A stretch of DNA of 5,075 bases from the NCBI GenBank assembly GCA_035290045.1, contig DATDVH010000043.1, positions 1 through 5,075 on the forward strand, read 5' to 3'. Positions 4,663 through 5,075 of the stretch are shown piece after piece. Positions within the stretch are counted from its first letter, which is position 1; each line of letters begins with the position of its first letter. Under the pieces are notes generated by a model. That model was not told where the DNA came from and made no database searches. It worked only from the letters and a program-made list of their open reading frames with translations. The DNA is from DATDVH01 sp035290045 (GTDB lineage: Bacteria > Patescibacteriota > Microgenomatia > UBA1406 > HO2-37-13b). The position numbers and the translations under genes were made by a program.

Positions 4663-5075
4663 ATGAAAGATGAAGAAAAGAAAGAAGAAATATGTCCGCA
4701 GTGTGGTGCGCCTTTAGGAGAGATTACCTCTACTCCATCAGGAAGGCAGTTGCAACGATGTTCAAAGGGATCGTGGAATGAAGAGAGCAGAAAAGTAGAA
4801 GGGTGTCCTTATGTTCGTTGGCTTGCGGTGCCAGAGCAAACTTTGGATGAAAAATGTCCAAAATGTCAGTCGCCTTTAGTGCTTAAAGTAACGCGATTTA
4901 ATAAAAAAATGAAAAAGTGTTCTACGAATACGTGGGATCCAGCGACACAAACTGCCTCAGGGTGTGATTATATTGAGTGGATAGGAGGTCCGACGACTGA
5001 ACAATTAGAAGAGGATTGTCCGAAGTGTAGTGAGAAACTCGTCATGATGACGACGAGTGCAGGCAAAAAACTTAA
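4663..5075 (+). CDS. Tandem zinc-ribbon repeat protein, topoisomerase I C-terminal type (3' end outside window)
   Basis: The open frame continues past the window end; 137 residues are visible. After a charged start (residues 1-9) come repeats with the pattern CPxC-x-PL...(Q/K)-(R/K)-CS...W......GC-Y..W. Candidate zinc ligands are Cys11, 14, 33 and 48 in the first unit, then Cys65, 68, 86 and 101 in the second. Cys119 and Cys122 begin a third. The CPxC pairs recur exactly every 54 residues. The layout resembles the four-cysteine zinc fingers at the C-terminus of bacterial topoisomerase I, which bind single-stranded DNA, but with longer loops and conserved Trp. There is no sign of topoisomerase catalytic domains in the visible part, and the ATG at 4663 begins the protein directly with ribbons, so it is probably a free-standing nucleic-acid-binding protein. 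What follows beyond residue 137 is unknown. No Shine-Dalgarno motif precedes the start. Confidence 0.78.
   Translation, partial: MKDEEKKEEICPQCGAPLGEITSTPSGRQLQRCSKGSWNEESRKVEGCPYVRWLAVPEQTLDEKCPKCQSPLVLKVTRFNKKMKKCSTNTWDPATQTASGCDYIEWIGGPTTEQLEEDCPKCSEKLVMMTTSAGKKL

Overview
This AT-rich window looks like chromosomal DNA from a Candidate Phyla Radiation (Patescibacteria) bacterium, possibly Microgenomates-like. That assignment is an inference from three things: the ribosomal protein L27 sequence with its 'AHTKAQKAA' N-terminus, very tight gene packing with overlapping ends, and the lack of Shine-Dalgarno motifs before the starts. TGA serves as a normal stop in at least two genes, so the UGA-glycine code of Gracilibacteria/SR1 is not in use.

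Layout, left to right. (1) A plus-strand ribosomal operon: the 3' part of rplU (L21), complete rpmA (L27), then 24 bp later a small protein with a ParB/Spo0J-type helix-turn-helix but no ParB nucleotide-binding domain. (2) lepB (signal peptidase I) on the minus strand; its 3' end overlaps the ParB-like gene by 14 bp. (3) A short divergent promoter region, then a plus-strand unit of tRNA-Val(CAC), a family 2 glycosyltransferase and an O-antigen ligase/polymerase-like membrane protein. The last two are coupled through a GTGA overlap. (4) A minus-strand unit of tRNA-Thr(CGT) followed 23 bp later by a membrane-anchored protein with two Ig-like beta-sandwich domains; its stop overlaps the ligase stop by 4 bp. 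(5) A 132-bp divergent intergenic region with a strong extended -10 promoter for tRNA-Thr and a perfect 6-bp inverted repeat. (6) The 5' part of a plus-strand gene encoding tandem 54-residue zinc ribbons resembling the C-terminal zinc fingers of topoisomerase I, cut off by the window end.

Functionally, the window joins translation genes (L21, L27, two tRNAs) to cell-surface genes: protein export (LepB), glycan assembly and transfer (glycosyltransferase plus ligase-like protein) and an anchored extracytoplasmic Ig-like protein. In both tRNA units the tRNA comes first and a surface-protein gene follows within 35 bp, so tRNA 3' processing would leave the mRNA almost leaderless. No mobile element, CRISPR array or obvious defence system is visible. 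The least explained parts are the ParB-HTH protein in the L21/L27 operon, the zinc-ribbon repeat protein and the tRNA-headed units.
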